Below the pieces are notes generated by a model. That model searched no databases. It saw nothing but the letters and a program-made list of their open reading frames with translations, and had not been told where the DNA came from. From positions 1-64,000 of the forward strand of contig NZ_AEVT01000100.1 of the NCBI RefSeq assembly GCF_000189275.1: 64,000 bases of DNA, in the 5' to 3' direction. This document shows positions 8,988 to 17,945 of the stretch, in pieces. Position 1 is the stretch's first letter. Every line of letters begins with the position of its first letter. Origin of the DNA: Vibrio sinaloensis DSM 21326. GTDB taxonomy: Bacteria > Pseudomonadota > Gammaproteobacteria > Enterobacterales > Vibrionaceae. A program made the position numbers and the translations under genes.

Positions 8988-10547
8988 TTAACCAGCAAGA
9001 ACATCAGTAGCAACTTTGTAGCTTGGGTCTTCTTTTACGTTGATTTCGACCAAACTACCCGCTTTATCGAGTAACTTACGGCAATCTGGGCTTAGGTGAC
9101 GTAAATGCAGAGTCTTACCTTGAGCAGAGTAGCGCTCAGCCAATGTTTCAATTGCTTCTATAGCTGAATGATCAGTAACGCGTGAATCTGCGAAATCGAC
9201 AATCACATCTACAGGGTCATTGTGCGCATCAAAGATTTCTAAGAAGTTTGCTACAGAGCCAAAGAAAACTGGGCCGTGAATCTTGTATTCTTTTGAACCT
9301 TCAGCATTAATGCTGGTATCTGCGTAGATGTGCTTAGCATGTTGCCATGCAAACATCAGTGCAGACGCAATGACGCCAACGAACACGGCAATAGCGAGGT
9401 CAGTCAGTACTGTAACGACGGTCACTAGAACGATAACGAAGAAGTCTTGCTTAGGAACTCGACGAGCAAGTTTGAACGTCGCCCATTCGAAAGTACCAAT
9501 CACGACCATGAACATCACACCGACAAGTGCAGCAAGCGGGATCATTTCAATCAGTGATGAAGCGAACAGGATAAACATGAGAAGGGCAACTGCAGCAACG
9601 ATACCTGACAGACGACCACGACCACCTGAGTTTACGTTGATCATTGATTGACCAATCATCGCACAACCACCCATAGCGCCAAAGACTGAACACGTCATGT
9701 TAGCCATGCCTTGACCAATACATTCACGGTTAGATTGACCGCGGGTATTGGTCATTTCATCAAGTACAGTCAACGTCAGTAGTGACTCAATCAAACCGAT
9801 AGCCGCAAGAATAATTGCGTATGGCAAAATGATCTGGAAAGTTTCTAATGTAAACGGAACTGTTGGGATAGAGAAGGTTGGTAGTGAACCTGCGAGAGTT
9901 GCCGCTTCGTCTCCAGACATCGTACGCAAGAAGTCAACAACAGTACGAGTTTCAAGGTCCAGACCAACAACCAATGCCGTTACGGTAACGATAGCCACAA
10001 GAGAAGAAGGTACTGCTGTAGTGAACTTAGGCAAGAAGTGAATAATCGCCATCGTCAGTGCAACCAGACCTAGCATCAACATCATTTGATCGGTTGGCAG
10101 CCAAGTCAGTGCACCCGATAGATCCGGAGCTTTAAACTGACCAAGCTGAGCTAGGAAGATAACAATCGCTAAGCCGTTGACAAAACCAATCATAACCGGG
10201 TGCGGTACGATACGGATGAATTTACCTAGCTTAAAGATACCTGCGGCAATTTGCAGGATACCTGCCAGCATGATCGCAGCAAATAGGTACTGTACGCCGT
10301 GAGTTGCAACCAGAGAGACCATAACAACAGCCATTGCCCCTGTCGCACCAGAGATCATGCCAGGACGACCACCGAAGATAGAGGTAATAAGACCAACGAT
10401 AAAGGCTGCATATAGGCCAACCATAGGGTCAACGCCGGCCACGAAAGCGAAGGCTACGGCTTCAGGAACAAGGGCTAACGCTACGGTTAGACCAGAAAGC
10501 ACATCGTTTTTGACCGAGTGCTTAGAAAATTGTGGGAATTCAAACAT
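8988..10547 (-). CDS. SulP family inorganic anion transporter with STAS domain
   Basis: An inner-membrane permease of the SLC26/SulP family. The first about 400 residues hold 10-14 hydrophobic segments, starting LSGLTVALALVPEAVAFAFVAG (the conserved SulP opening). The C-terminal STAS domain runs from about 410 to 519 (VDVIVDFADSRVTDHSAIEA). The length of 519 aa is normal for the shorter bacterial members. The substrate could be bicarbonate, sulfate or a dicarboxylate and cannot be decided by eye. It is transcribed alone, between converging rnd and the rne terminator. A perfect palindrome lies about 205 bp upstream. Confidence 0.93.
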   Translation of the reverse strand: MFEFPQFSKHSVKNDVLSGLTVALALVPEAVAFAFVAGVDPMVGLYAAFIVGLITSIFGGRPGMISGATGAMAVVMVSLVATHGVQYLFAAIMLAGILQIAAGIFKLGKFIRIVPHPVMIGFVNGLAIVIFLAQLGQFKAPDLSGALTWLPTDQMMLMLGLVALTMAIIHFLPKFTTAVPSSLVAIVTVTALVVGLDLETRTVVDFLRTMSGDEAATLAGSLPTFSIPTVPFTLETFQIILPYAIILAAIGLIESLLTLTVLDEMTNTRGQSNRECIGQGMANMTCSVFGAMGGCAMIGQSMINVNSGGRGRLSGIVAAVALLMFILFASSLIEMIPLAALVGVMFMVVIGTFEWATFKLARRVPKQDFFVIVLVTVVTVLTDLAIAVFVGVIASALMFAWQHAKHIYADTSINAEGSKEYKIHGPVFFGSVANFLEIFDAHNDPVDVIVDFADSRVTDHSAIEAIETLAERYSAQGKTLHLRHLSPDCRKLLDKAGSLVEINVKEDPSYKVATDVLAG

Positions 10548-10813
10548 GCTTGCTCAGTTTTGCTAAGTGTTTACGTACAGTCTGAATAAAGCTTTAGGGA
10601 GCACTAGGTAAAATGCAATGTAAAAGAGCAGAGTGTCTAAAGCTTTTTACTCTTCAGAGTGCCAGCGCATAGCCAACGCTCTCATCTTGAGTAGTATTCA
10701 GTTCGAATCGGCGAATGCTACCGAAAAGTGTGATTAAGTTCAATAATGAACCAAATATTGACCAATATTTGTGATAAATAAATGACCAATTTGTTGTTTG
10801 GCTGTTTGCTAGA
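10548..10813. other. Intergenic region upstream of the SulP gene
   Basis: No gene is seen. It carries the promoter region of the SulP gene. At 10752-10771 there is a perfect palindrome, CAAATATTG-AC-CAATATTTG. TGACCAAT occurs inside it and again at about 10782, so a repeated regulator half-site is plausible. Confidence 0.5.
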
Positions 10814-10847
10814 CAAAAAAACAGCTCCTATTAAGGAGCTGTTTTTA
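10814..10847 (-). terminator. Terminator after rne
   Basis: The hairpin ACAGCTCC/GGAGCTGT is read on the reverse strand and followed by TTTTTTT. It lies 13 bp past the rne stop. Confidence 0.92.
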
Positions 10848-10860
10848 TCAAGCGTCTGAT

Positions 10861-13800
10861 TTAGAAGCTTTGCGGCTTCGCCATCGCAGCACCAGCTTGG
10901 TTGCGAGCAACTTGGCTGCCAGCCCCTTTAGCTTGGTATCGTTCAGTACGAAGTGGTGCAGCATTCACAGTGATTTCTTTCAACTCTGAAGTACCTGGCG
11001 CTTTAGCCATTGGTGCTGATGCGTGACCTTTCACGGTTGGAACGATGATTTCAGAACTTGGTTCTTCCGTCTTTTGTTCAACAACTGGTTGTTCAGCGAT
11101 AACTGGCTGTTCAACTACTTTAGGTGCCGAATCTGCTTTAGGCTCAGCCACGGTTTCTACTACCGCTTCTACGGTCTCAGCAACAATAGGTGCTTCAACT
11201 ACCGCTTCTGGTTCAGCAGCGACGAGTGCCTCAACCACGTCAGTCTGCACTGGCGTTTTAACTTCGGCTTCGGCGATTACCGATTGCTCGCGACGAACAA
11301 TGACTTTACCCATTGCCATCTCAGGGCAAGCGAAACCACCTAGAGCTACGCTTACTTCAACACTGTCGCTTACTTTGTCCGTTTTCTTCGGTTTAGGCGC
11401 TGGCTTAGTAATGCCGTAACTTGGCATCACTTTACCCATAGCCATCTCAGGAGAGGCGACACCACCTTTACGCAAACGGAACGGGTTAGGACGACGATCG
11501 CGACCGCGACGACGACGTTGTCCGCTCGCACGTAAGTGACGTGGAGAACGACGATTACGACGTTGCTTAGGCTGTTCTGCCGTTTCTTCGGCTTCAGTTT
11601 CAACGACTTGCTCTGCAACGGCTTCTGCTTTTGCTTCTACCGCTACTTGTTTCGCTTCTTCATCCGCTTTCGCTTGAGCCGCTTGGTCTTTTACACGAAC
11701 CTGTTTAGAAAGCTTGCGACGCTGACGACGCTCCTTCACTTTAGCCGCTTTCTCTTCTGAGCGATTTGGCTTTTCAGCTTTCTGCGCTTCAGAAGCGAGT
11801 TTTAGACCTTCCTCTGCTACTTTGCTATTCGTTTTCGCATCATCACGCTTGTTACGACGGTCTTGCTTAGGCTTACGATTCTGCTGTTTGCGCTCGTTTG
11901 CCTTATTGTCGTTAGTTGAGTCGTCACGAGCTGGTTTGCGTCTGTTATCGCGCTTGTCGTTACGAGCCTCTTTATTTTCACGATTATCCTTACGGTTATC
12001 GTTACGATTGTCTCGAGAGTTGCGACGACGGTTGTCGTTACGGCCGCGACGATTGCGGTTGTTGCGTTGACCATCTTTCTTGTCAGACTGCGTCTTCTTC
12101 TCTTCAACTTTTTCTTCTTCAGTTGAAGAACCGAACAAGAAGCTACCCAGTGCTTTAAAGAATCGGCTAACTAAACCAGGCTGAGATTCTTCAACTTTCT
12201 CCGCTTTCTTCTCTGTCGCTTTTGGCGCAGGTTTAGGCGGCGTTGGTGCAGACTCAGATGGTGCAGCAAAACCTTTTAGTACAGGCTCTTCGAGTTTCTT
12301 AGGCTTAGCCTCAGCTTCAGGCGCTTCACGGCCTTCTGCTTCTTTCATTGCTTCCAACTTCTTAGGAAGTAGGTAGGACAACAAGTCGAACTCTTCACCT
12401 TCACGAACACGAATAACATCGAAATGCGGTGTTTCCATATCCGAGTTAGGTACAACCGTGATCTTCACTTCTTGGATTCGTTCAATGTGGTTAACTGAAC
12501 GACGCTTTTCGTTAAGTAGGTAAGATGCGATAGGTACCGGTACGACGGCGAGCACTTGCGCAGTGTTGTCTTTCAACGCTTCTTCTTCGATAAGACGAAG
12601 AACGGATAGCGCGAGTGATTCGTTATCACGAACCACGCCCGTACCTGAACAGCGAGGACAAATGTGGTGACTTGCTTCTGCTAGAGAAGGGCTCAGTCTC
12701 TGACGCGACATTTCTAGTAAGCCAAAGCGAGAAATGCGGCCAATTTGCACACGAGCACGATCCATGCGAACAGCGTCACGCAAGCGATTTTCAACTTCAC
12801 GTTGGTGACGAACTGGTGTCATATCGATAAAGTCGATAACGACAAGACCACCTAGGTCACGCAAACGCAGTTGGCGAGCGATCTCATCAGCGGCTTCCAA
12901 GTTAGTGTTCAGCGCTGTTTCTTCGATATCGCCGCCCTTGGTTGCACGAGCCGAGTTGATATCGATAGATGTCAGTGCTTCTGTAGGGTCAATTACAATT
13001 GAACCACCAGAAGGAAGACGGACTTCGCGTTGGAAAGCAGACTCGATCTGGCTTTCAATTTGGTAGTGACTAAATAGCGGTACTTCACCGTCGTATTTCT
13101 TCACACGGTTGACGAAATCTGGACGTACTAAACGGATGTGTTCTAGAGCACGCTCATAAATCGTGTTGCTGTCGATAAGGATTTCACCGATATCACGACG
13201 TAGGTAGTCGCGAATCGCGCGAACAATCACATTACTTTCTTGATGGATCAAGAAAGGTGCAGCGTTGGAGTCAGAAGCTTGTTTGATAGCGCCCCAGTGG
13301 TTCAGAAGTACGTTTAAATCCCACTCTAGCTCTTCAGCACTCTTACCAACACCCGCGGTACGAACAATTAGTCCCATGCCTTGTGGCAGTTCTAATGTGC
13401 TCAATGCGGCTTTAAGTTGTGTGCGCTCATCACCTTCGATTCGGCGAGAAATACCGCCTGCACGAGGGTTGTTTGGCATAAGAACAAGGTAACTACCTGC
13501 AAGTGAAATAAACGTGGTAAGTGCAGCGCCTTTGCTGCCACGTTCTTCTTTCTCAACTTGAACAATTACTTCTTGGCCTTCTGTTAGCACTTCTTTAATG
13601 CTAGGACGGCCTTGGTAAGTGTAACCTTCAGGAAAGTATTCGCGGGCAATTTCTTTAAGAGGGAGGAAACCGTGTCTCTCTGCACCATAGTCGACGAAAG
13701 CTGCTTCCAGACTAGGTTCGATGCGGGTGATACGTCCTTTGTAGATATTCGCTTTTTTAGATTCATGACCTGGACTTTCGATATCTAGATCGAAAAGTCG

Positions 13801-13866
13801 CTGGCCATCAACCAAAGCGACACGCAACTCTTCTTTTTGAGTTGCGTTGATTAACATTCTTTTCAT
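10861..13866 (-). CDS. rne: Ribonuclease E
   Basis: The endoribonuclease at the core of the RNA degradosome, also used in rRNA and tRNA processing. The 1001-aa protein begins MKRMLINATQKEELRVALVDG and has the S1 domain near 40-120, RNase H-like and DNase I-like catalytic regions to about 400 (VIDFIDMTPVRHQREVENRL) and the zinc-link CPRCSGTG. After residue 510 it is low-complexity. An amphipathic membrane-anchor segment, PGLVSRFFKALGSFLFG, lies near 562-578, then Arg/Asn-rich and Glu/Ala/Val-rich stretches. The C-terminus has GHASAPMAKAP, matching the E. coli PNPase-binding tail. PEMAMGKV occurs twice near 805-850. Expression is probably autoregulated through the long leader. Confidence 0.98.
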   Translation of the reverse strand: MKRMLINATQKEELRVALVDGQRLFDLDIESPGHESKKANIYKGRITRIEPSLEAAFVDYGAERHGFLPLKEIAREYFPEGYTYQGRPSIKEVLTEGQEVIVQVEKEERGSKGAALTTFISLAGSYLVLMPNNPRAGGISRRIEGDERTQLKAALSTLELPQGMGLIVRTAGVGKSAEELEWDLNVLLNHWGAIKQASDSNAAPFLIHQESNVIVRAIRDYLRRDIGEILIDSNTIYERALEHIRLVRPDFVNRVKKYDGEVPLFSHYQIESQIESAFQREVRLPSGGSIVIDPTEALTSIDINSARATKGGDIEETALNTNLEAADEIARQLRLRDLGGLVVIDFIDMTPVRHQREVENRLRDAVRMDRARVQIGRISRFGLLEMSRQRLSPSLAEASHHICPRCSGTGVVRDNESLALSVLRLIEEEALKDNTAQVLAVVPVPIASYLLNEKRRSVNHIERIQEVKITVVPNSDMETPHFDVIRVREGEEFDLLSYLLPKKLEAMKEAEGREAPEAEAKPKKLEEPVLKGFAAPSESAPTPPKPAPKATEKKAEKVEESQPGLVSRFFKALGSFLFGSSTEEEKVEEKKTQSDKKDGQRNNRNRRGRNDNRRRNSRDNRNDNRKDNRENKEARNDKRDNRRKPARDDSTNDNKANERKQQNRKPKQDRRNKRDDAKTNSKVAEEGLKLASEAQKAEKPNRSEEKAAKVKERRQRRKLSKQVRVKDQAAQAKADEEAKQVAVEAKAEAVAEQVVETEAEETAEQPKQRRNRRSPRHLRASGQRRRRGRDRRPNPFRLRKGGVASPEMAMGKVMPSYGITKPAPKPKKTDKVSDSVEVSVALGGFACPEMAMGKVIVRREQSVIAEAEVKTPVQTDVVEALVAAEPEAVVEAPIVAETVEAVVETVAEPKADSAPKVVEQPVIAEQPVVEQKTEEPSSEIIVPTVKGHASAPMAKAPGTSELKEITVNAAPLRTERYQAKGAGSQVARNQAGAAMAKPQSF

Positions 13867-14072
13867 TGATAAATCTCGTTGTCATTTTTTTATAGTTCTT
13901 GTTGCCGTGTTTCTCTATCACGGTGCCTGATCCCATGGCTTGATTTGTTGCAGCCTCCCGGCTGGAGGGATGCTCTGGGGCACTTCAGCCTCACAAACTC
14001 GTACTTGCTTGTGAGCCGCATGTAGGCGGTAAATACTCAACGTGATTGAGTTATGAGTAGGGCAACAAGATA
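13867..14072 (-). promoter_or_regulatory. Structured rne 5' UTR (autoregulatory leader, rne5-like)
   Basis: The leader read on the reverse strand holds several stem-loops: TACTCA/TGAGTA around 14035-14060, CCGC/GCGG at 14016-14029, CTCACAA/TTGTGAG at 13990-14015 and a CCTCC/GGAGG hairpin at 13954-13968. In enteric bacteria a structured rne leader is a cleavage target through which RNase E limits its own mRNA. The placement, length and GC-rich hairpins here agree with that; sequence identity to the Rfam rne5 model was not tested. Confidence 0.7.
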
Positions 14073-14436
14073 TGCTAATTCCGAAAACGTCTTACGCCGT
14101 GTGCGGCATTTTGGTAAATTAGCGAGCTACTCACTTAACTTGCTTTAAAATGATTGGGTTTGATTAAAATGCAACCGAATCCTTTATTGCAGGTGTGAAC
14201 TATAGCAGTACCCAATAAAGTCAGCAATCTGCTTTATAATAAAACGCTAAAAAAGCTGAATTTATTTTTTATAAGTAGTTGTTTTAGATGATTAATTCTA
14301 GTGAATTTTGAAAAATGTAATAAAGTTGGTGGATTTTTATTCGTAGTAGGATTCGAATTCATTCTAATCGAGTAAATTTCCAATTTGTTGCCAAGAAAAT
14401 GTGAATCTGCGCAACTTTGAATGATAGAATAGCCGC
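14073..14436. other. Divergent promoter region between rne and rluC
   Basis: No gene is seen. The stretch is AT-rich (especially 14200-14350) and must carry the rne promoter on the reverse strand and the rluC promoter on the forward strand. I could not pick out confident -35/-10 pairs. Confidence 0.5.
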
Positions 14437-15381
14437 ATGAGCGAAATTAGAACAAAAGTCCAGTTTGTCGATATAGATGACGACATGGCCGGTCAGCGCA
14501 TCGATAACTTTTTGCGCAACCAGTTGAAAAGTATTCCGAAAAGCATGGTCTATCGTATCTTGCGTAAGGGAGAAGTACGGGTAAACAAAAAGCGCGTTAA
14601 AGCGGAGTACAAGCTCCAAGCAGGTGATTTGGTCCGTATCCCTCCAGTGACGATAGAAGAGAAAGCCGAAGAAGTGGCACCAAGCACTAAGCTAAACAAA
14701 GTGGCGGAGTTGGAACATATGATTATCTACGAAGATGAGCATATGTTGATTCTCAACAAACCTTCAGGCACTGCGGTTCATGGTGGTAGTGGCTTGAAGT
14801 TTGGGGCCATTGAAGCATTGAGAGCTTTGCGACCTCAAGCGCGTTTTCTTGAGTTAGTGCATCGTATTGACCGCGATACCTCAGGAATTTTGCTGGTGGC
14901 TAAAAAACGGTCCGCGTTGCGTCATTTGCAAGCGCAGTTCAGAGAGAAGACCGTTAAGAAGTTCTACTTCGCTTTGGTGATGGGGCAGTGGAAGAGCAGT
15001 TGTAAGGTTGTGAACGCGCCACTCTTAAAAAACGAAGTGAATAGTATTGTTCGAGTAAACCCAAACGGGAAACCCTCAGAGACGCGATTTAAAATTATCG
15101 AAAAGTTTTCTGAAGCGACCTTGATTCAGGCAAGCCCAATTACTGGGCGCACGCACCAAATCCGCGTCCATACTCAATACACGGGCCATCCAATTGCATG
15201 GGATGACCGCTATGGTGATAGACGTTTCGATGCCTACACAGGTAAGGTTGGTTTAGATCGCCTGTTTCTGCATGCCGCTAACATCAAGTTTCAACATCCT
15301 TCCAATGATGAATGGATGGAAATCAATGCCCCGATGGAAGCTAAGTTAGAGAAAGCGTTAGCTGGGTTGCGTAAGCTTTAA
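14437..15381 (+). CDS. rluC: 23S rRNA pseudouridine(955/2504/2580) synthase
   Basis: RluC isomerises three uridines of 23S rRNA. The 314-aa protein has an N-terminal S4 RNA-binding domain (GQRIDNFLRNQLKSIPKSM, residues about 20-80). The RluA-family catalytic domain carries HRIDRDTSGILLVAKK, with the catalytic Asp, then SPITGRTHQIRVHTQYTGHP. It is divergent from rne, as in E. coli and other vibrios, and convergent with maf. Confidence 0.97.
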   Translation: MSEIRTKVQFVDIDDDMAGQRIDNFLRNQLKSIPKSMVYRILRKGEVRVNKKRVKAEYKLQAGDLVRIPPVTIEEKAEEVAPSTKLNKVAELEHMIIYEDEHMLILNKPSGTAVHGGSGLKFGAIEALRALRPQARFLELVHRIDRDTSGILLVAKKRSALRHLQAQFREKTVKKFYFALVMGQWKSSCKVVNAPLLKNEVNSIVRVNPNGKPSETRFKIIEKFSEATLIQASPITGRTHQIRVHTQYTGHPIAWDDRYGDRRFDAYTGKVGLDRLFLHAANIKFQHPSNDEWMEINAPMEAKLEKALAGLRKL

Positions 15382-15447
15382 TATGGGCTTTTCCTTTGGC
15401 GAAGCGGAACTGGGCCTCTTACGGCACTCCGCTTCGCAATGGGAAAG

Positions 15448-16029
15448 CTAGAGTACAGGCACCCCTTGTTCTGCCAGCATATCAACCAAATCTATCAGAG
15501 GTAGGCCAACTAGGGTGTTGGGGTCTTTACCTTCTAGTCTTTCGAATAGTGCAATTCCTAGTCCTTCACTTTTAAAGCTGCCTGCGCAATAAAATGGTTG
15601 TTCTTTATCAACATAGTGTTCAATCTGAGTTTGACTCAGTTGGCGGAAGTGAACCGTGAAGGTATCGACTCTTACGTGTGTTTCCTGACTGATGGTGTTA
15701 TGCAGAGCGAGACCAGTAAAAAACTGTATAGATTGGCCACTTTGTGCACTGAGCTGTTCAATAGCCGTGGCTCTATTCAGTGGCTTACCTATGATTTGTC
15801 CATTAATAACACAGACTTGGTCACTACCAATCACTAAGCTTGGTTGGCTGACACTACAAGAGGTGGCTTTACCAATCGCCAATCGTTTAACAAGCTCTAT
15901 AGGTGTTTCGTCGTCTAAAGGTGTTTCATCGAAGTCGGGAGACGCTGTCTCAAACGAAATTGCCAATTTATTCAGCAATTGTTGTCGATAAGGTGAGGTT
16001 GAAGCTAAAACTAGTTGGTAATTTGGCAT
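15448..16029 (-). CDS. yceF: Maf family nucleotide pyrophosphatase (m7GTP type)
   Basis: A house-cleaning enzyme that hydrolyses modified NTPs, with 7-methyl-GTP the substrate of the YceF subgroup. The 193-aa protein shows LVLASTSPYRQQLL at the N-terminus, FDETPLDDETP, VIGSDQVCVINGQIIGKP and the closing FKSEGLGIALFERLEG. The neighbourhood (rluC before it, divergent yceD-rpmF after it) is that of yceF rather than the paralogue yhdE. It is convergent with rluC and about 150 bp from yceD. Confidence 0.94.
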   Translation of the reverse strand: MPNYQLVLASTSPYRQQLLNKLAISFETASPDFDETPLDDETPIELVKRLAIGKATSCSVSQPSLVIGSDQVCVINGQIIGKPLNRATAIEQLSAQSGQSIQFFTGLALHNTISQETHVRVDTFTVHFRQLSQTQIEHYVDKEQPFYCAGSFKSEGLGIALFERLEGKDPNTLVGLPLIDLVDMLAEQGVPVL

Positions 16030-16177
16030 TTTAATTTACAATCTAACAGCGGGTTAGTGGCAGCTTAATCGATATTATGCCTCAGATACTAGCCCTCTCC
16101 TTGAGAAGGAAAAAAAGTACAACTTTTTACCCTTTTCCTTTGACTCTAAACGAATTGGAAGATAGAATTCGCGCCCT

Positions 16178-16702
16178 ATGCAAAAGGTAAAAATACCGCG
16201 AACGGTTGATCCCGCACGTGCTGCTCAAAAGCGATTGGACTTTGAAGGTATCATTCAAGTTAGTCTCTTTAAGCGCCTAGAGGAATCAGTCGAAGGCGTT
16301 AAACGCGACGCTCAAGTGTCATTGTCATTTGACTTAGATGAGCAGCGACTCGTTGTTATCTCTGGTAAAGCTAACATCGCAGTCGATTTAGAGTGTCAAC
16401 GCTGTAATGAGGTTTTCGCACATGAGTGTGAAGTCCACTTCACCTATACACCGTACCGCGGTGAAAAGACTGAAGAGGAAGCACCGGAAGAGTACGATTT
16501 GGTAGATCTGAACGAGTACGGTGAAATAGACCTAATACAGTTAGTTGAAGACGAGTTCATTCTAAACTTGCCTCAAATTGCAATGCATGACGAAGCGGAC
16601 TGTAGCGTTGATTCAGATAATATGGTGTTTGGTGAAATTCCAGAAGAAATTGTGGAAGAGAAGCCGAATCCATTCGATGTTTTAAAAAGCTTAAAGAAGT
16701 AA
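16178..16702 (+). CDS. yceD: YceD family (DUF177) 23S rRNA accumulation protein
   Basis: YceD is required for normal 23S rRNA accumulation in enteric bacteria. The 174-aa acidic protein has the DUF177 core with the CQRCNEVF motif and a Glu/Asp-rich C-terminal half ending NPFDVLKSLKK. It precedes rpmF by 31 bp and is co-transcribed with it, a linkage conserved across bacteria. Its biochemical activity is not known. Confidence 0.95.
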   Translation: MQKVKIPRTVDPARAAQKRLDFEGIIQVSLFKRLEESVEGVKRDAQVSLSFDLDEQRLVVISGKANIAVDLECQRCNEVFAHECEVHFTYTPYRGEKTEEEAPEEYDLVDLNEYGEIDLIQLVEDEFILNLPQIAMHDEADCSVDSDNMVFGEIPEEIVEEKPNPFDVLKSLKK

Positions 16703-16733
16703 TTCTTTAAGAATTAACATAGGAGTAGGGTCA

Positions 16734-16904
16734 ATGGCCGTACAAAAGAGCAAGAAATCTCGTTCAATGCGTGGTATGCGTCGTTCACACGATGCCCTAA
16801 CTACAGCTGCACTTTCTGTAGACGCAACTTCAGGTGAAACTCACCTACGCCACAACGTAACTGCTGAAGGTTACTACCGTGGCAAAAAGGTTATCAACAA
16901 GTAA
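16734..16904 (+). CDS. rpmF: 50S ribosomal protein L32
   Basis: The 56-aa product starts MAVQKSKKSRSMRGMRRSHD and ends GYYRGKKVINK, a clear bacterial L32 without zinc-binding cysteines. The ribosome binding site AGGAG lies 9 bases before the ATG. It joins translation to the lipid synthesis genes plsX-fabH downstream, the same order as in E. coli (yceD-rpmF-plsX-fabHDG-acpP-fabF). Confidence 0.98.
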   Translation: MAVQKSKKSRSMRGMRRSHDALTTAALSVDATSGETHLRHNVTAEGYYRGKKVINK

Positions 16905-16913
16905 GGTTGACCT

Positions 16914-17939
16914 TTGCAAAATATAACCGTTGCACTTGATGCAATGGGCGGGGATTTCGGTCCTCGCGTTACAGTGCCTGCCGCCGTGCAGGCACTGTCG
17001 CATTTCCCAGAGCTAAAAGTGATCCTATTAGGTGATCAATCTGCGATCACATCTCAATTATCTTCTCTTGGTTATCAGCCAGATACTCGTTTGAGTATTC
17101 AGCACTGCGACCGAGTTATCTCCAACTCCGAAAAACCTTCTCTAGCACTAAGAAACAGTTCTGGAACCTCCATGGGAATGGCAATCGATGCTGTTGCAAA
17201 TGGCGAAGCTGATGCCTGTGTGAGCGGTGGAAATACGGGTGCTTTGATGGCGTTGTCACGTTTTCGCCTTAAATTGCTACCGGGTATTGAGCGTCCAGCT
17301 CTCATTTCTGCATTGCCAACAGCATCGGGGAGCAAAACTTGGATGTTGGATCTCGGCGCAAATGTTTCCAGCGATGCAGACTCTTTGTTTCAGTTTGCCG
17401 TGATGGGAAGTGCGTTGGCTGAACAGTACTTGCAGAGATCCCCAAGAGTCGCAATTCTCAATATTGGCGCTGAAGAAATAAAAGGCAACGATCTTGTCAA
17501 GCGCTGCGCAGAAATGCTTTCCGCGACTCAATCTGTCAATTTTGTTGGCTATATTGAAGGTAATCAGTTACTACACGATGCCGCAGACGTTGTCGTTTGT
17601 GATGGGTTCGTAGGGAACGTGTGTTTAAAAGCTTGTGAAGGTACAGCCCAGCTTTTTATAGATAAGTTGAAATCGAGCATGATGTCCTCATCTATAAAGG
17701 GTTGGATTGCAAGAAAATTATTTTCTGGCCTATTTAATGAGCTAAAAACCTTGAACCCCGACCAGTATAACGGCGCAAGTTTGCTAGGATTGCGCGGCAT
17801 TGTCATAAAAAGCCACGGAAGTGCTGACGTAAATGCGGTCATCAACGCGATTGGTGAGGCATTACACGAGGTCAAACGACAAGTACCAAGCCGTATTAGC
17901 GATCGTTTGGAAGCGGTTTTTCTCGAGAGGCATTATTAG
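16914..17939 (+). CDS. plsX: Phosphate acyltransferase PlsX
   Basis: PlsX converts acyl-ACP to acyl-phosphate, the donor for PlsY in phospholipid synthesis, as a peripheral membrane enzyme. The 341-aa protein begins MQNITVALDAMGGDFGPRV, with GGNTGALMALSRFRL and the C-terminal ASLLGLRGIVIKSHGSAD typical of the family. The start is an uncommon TTG 9 bases after the rpmF stop, preceded by AAGG; no better start exists before the conserved N-terminus. Weak initiation may set PlsX well below L32. Confidence 0.97.
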   Translation: MQNITVALDAMGGDFGPRVTVPAAVQALSHFPELKVILLGDQSAITSQLSSLGYQPDTRLSIQHCDRVISNSEKPSLALRNSSGTSMGMAIDAVANGEADACVSGGNTGALMALSRFRLKLLPGIERPALISALPTASGSKTWMLDLGANVSSDADSLFQFAVMGSALAEQYLQRSPRVAILNIGAEEIKGNDLVKRCAEMLSATQSVNFVGYIEGNQLLHDAADVVVCDGFVGNVCLKACEGTAQLFIDKLKSSMMSSSIKGWIARKLFSGLFNELKTLNPDQYNGASLLGLRGIVIKSHGSADVNAVINAIGEALHEVKRQVPSRISDRLEAVFLERHY

Positions 17940-17945
17940 GTCTTC

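Noticed and set aside
11023..12158. Several long frames on both strands inside the C-terminal half of rne
   Set aside because: They arise from the repetitive, GC-skewed codons of the disordered RNase E tail and show low-complexity composition only.
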